From CAZUDI01 sp964618975 (GTDB lineage: Bacteria; Desulfobacterota; Desulfomonilia; UBA1062), in contig CAZUDI010000097.1 of assembly GCA_964618975.1 (NCBI GenBank), positions 1-7,163 of the forward strand: a stretch of 7,163 bases of DNA, read 5' to 3'. Position numbers and translations under genes: made by a program. The notes beneath the pieces are model-generated. The model had not been told where the DNA came from and did no database searches. It was given only the letters and a program-made list of their open reading frames with translations. The first letter of the stretch is position 1, and the number at the start of each line of letters is the position of its first letter. This document shows, piece after piece, positions 7,044-7,163 of this stretch.

Positions 7044-7050
7044 CCCTCCC
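7044..7050 (-). promoter_or_regulatory. Ribosome binding site that fixes the acyltransferase-like start
   Basis: GGGAGGG on the minus strand ends 8 bases before the ATG at 7035-7033, so its GGAGG core lies 9 bases away. This is good Shine-Dalgarno spacing and supports that start over the in-frame GTG at 7098, which has no comparable site. Confidence 0.75.
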
Positions 7051-7071
7051 TTCCTTTTCTCTCCGTCCATG

Positions 7072-7087
7072 AGCAAGATAGGTGCCA
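7072..7087 (-). promoter_or_regulatory. Sigma-54 (RpoN) -24/-12 promoter
   Basis: The minus strand reads TGGCAC-CTATC-TTGCT. Compared with the sigma-54 consensus TGGCACGRNNNTTGCW it matches at every invariant position, including GG at -25/-24 and GC at -13/-12 with exactly ten bases between them; only the less conserved G and R after TGGCAC differ. Transcription would start near 7061, giving a leader of about 26 bases that contains the ribosome site of the acyltransferase-like gene. Sigma-54 promoters need an AAA+ enhancer-binding activator, whose site normally lies about 80-150 bases upstream, mostly outside this window. Confidence 0.72.
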
Positions 7088-7163
7088 AACGAGACCACAT
7101 CGCTGGCATCTCATTTGCAGTGTGATCGGTATACCTGGACGAGTGGGGTCAGACTATGAAACA
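7088..7163. other. Non-coding right edge upstream of the sigma-54 promoter
   Basis: No coding region can be supported. A perfect eight-base palindrome GGTATACC lies at 7128-7135, about 55-62 bases before the sigma-54 -12 element, and could be part of a regulator site or chance. On the plus strand TGGGGTCAGACT (7144-7155) precedes an ATG (7156-7158) only eight bases from the end. This might be a divergent gene start or an edge of a repeat, but too little sequence is left to judge. Confidence 0.35.

Noticed and set aside
7036..7098. Upstream GTG start (7098) for the acyltransferase-like gene
   Set aside because: It lies before the predicted sigma-54 transcription start, lacks a good ribosome site, and the extra residues resemble translated leader sequence.
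1..7163. tRNA(Sec) gene (selC), selB or a selenoprotein with in-frame TGA near selA
   Set aside because: No long-variable-arm tRNA with a UCA anticodon context was seen on either strand, and no gene end continues plausibly through TGA. The short TGA readthrough near 6211-6209 gives only about 22 residues.
1..7163. CRISPR array, intact insertion sequence or defence gene cassette
   Set aside because: No regularly spaced repeats, transposase motifs or recognisable defence domains were found. The genes are metabolic, envelope or RNA-modification types.

Overview
The window carries seven genes, all on the minus strand, so transcription runs from the right end (7163) to the left end (1). The sequence is GC-rich and almost fully coding. 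Two features hint at the host: a SelA-type selenocysteine-synthesis enzyme and a near-consensus sigma-54 promoter. Together they suit a Gram-negative anaerobe, possibly of the Desulfobacterota/deltaproteobacterial type. That placement is inference; no marker gene here fixes the taxonomy.

In the order of transcription, the right end (7036-7163) is non-coding. It holds a -24/-12 sigma-54 promoter (7072-7087) aimed at a 262-residue stand-alone protein (7035-6247). This protein resembles the catalytic domain of 2-oxoacid dehydrogenase E2/CAT-type acyltransferases, but the Asp of its HxxxDG motif is replaced by Met. A 167-base gap follows (6246-6080), containing a 21-base-spaced direct repeat and a possible Cys-rich micro-ORF. 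Next come a membrane-anchored CapA-like protein (6079-4685) and, 6 bases after its stop, a 12-TM MFS transporter of DHA1/antiporter type (4678-3497). The MFS ribosome site lies in the end of the capA-like gene, so these two are clearly one unit.

After a 106-base or slightly longer gap (3391-3496) with a weak hairpin, a second tight block begins: patatin-like hydrolase (3360-2416), 11 bases, selA (2404-1037), 17-base overlap, a second patatin-like hydrolase (1053-142), 16-base overlap, and the 5' end of an RluA/RluD-family pseudouridine synthase (157 to beyond 1). selA is therefore sandwiched between two paralogous RssA-type patatins. Gene junctions this tight suggest co-transcription and translational coupling. 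No selB, selC, selD or visible selenoprotein gene lies in the window.

No CRISPR array, tRNA, rRNA, intact insertion sequence or recognisable new defence system was found. The points most worth following are the sigma-54-driven degenerate E2-like acyltransferase, the patatin-selA-patatin arrangement, and the Cys substitution in the oxyanion loop of one patatin.
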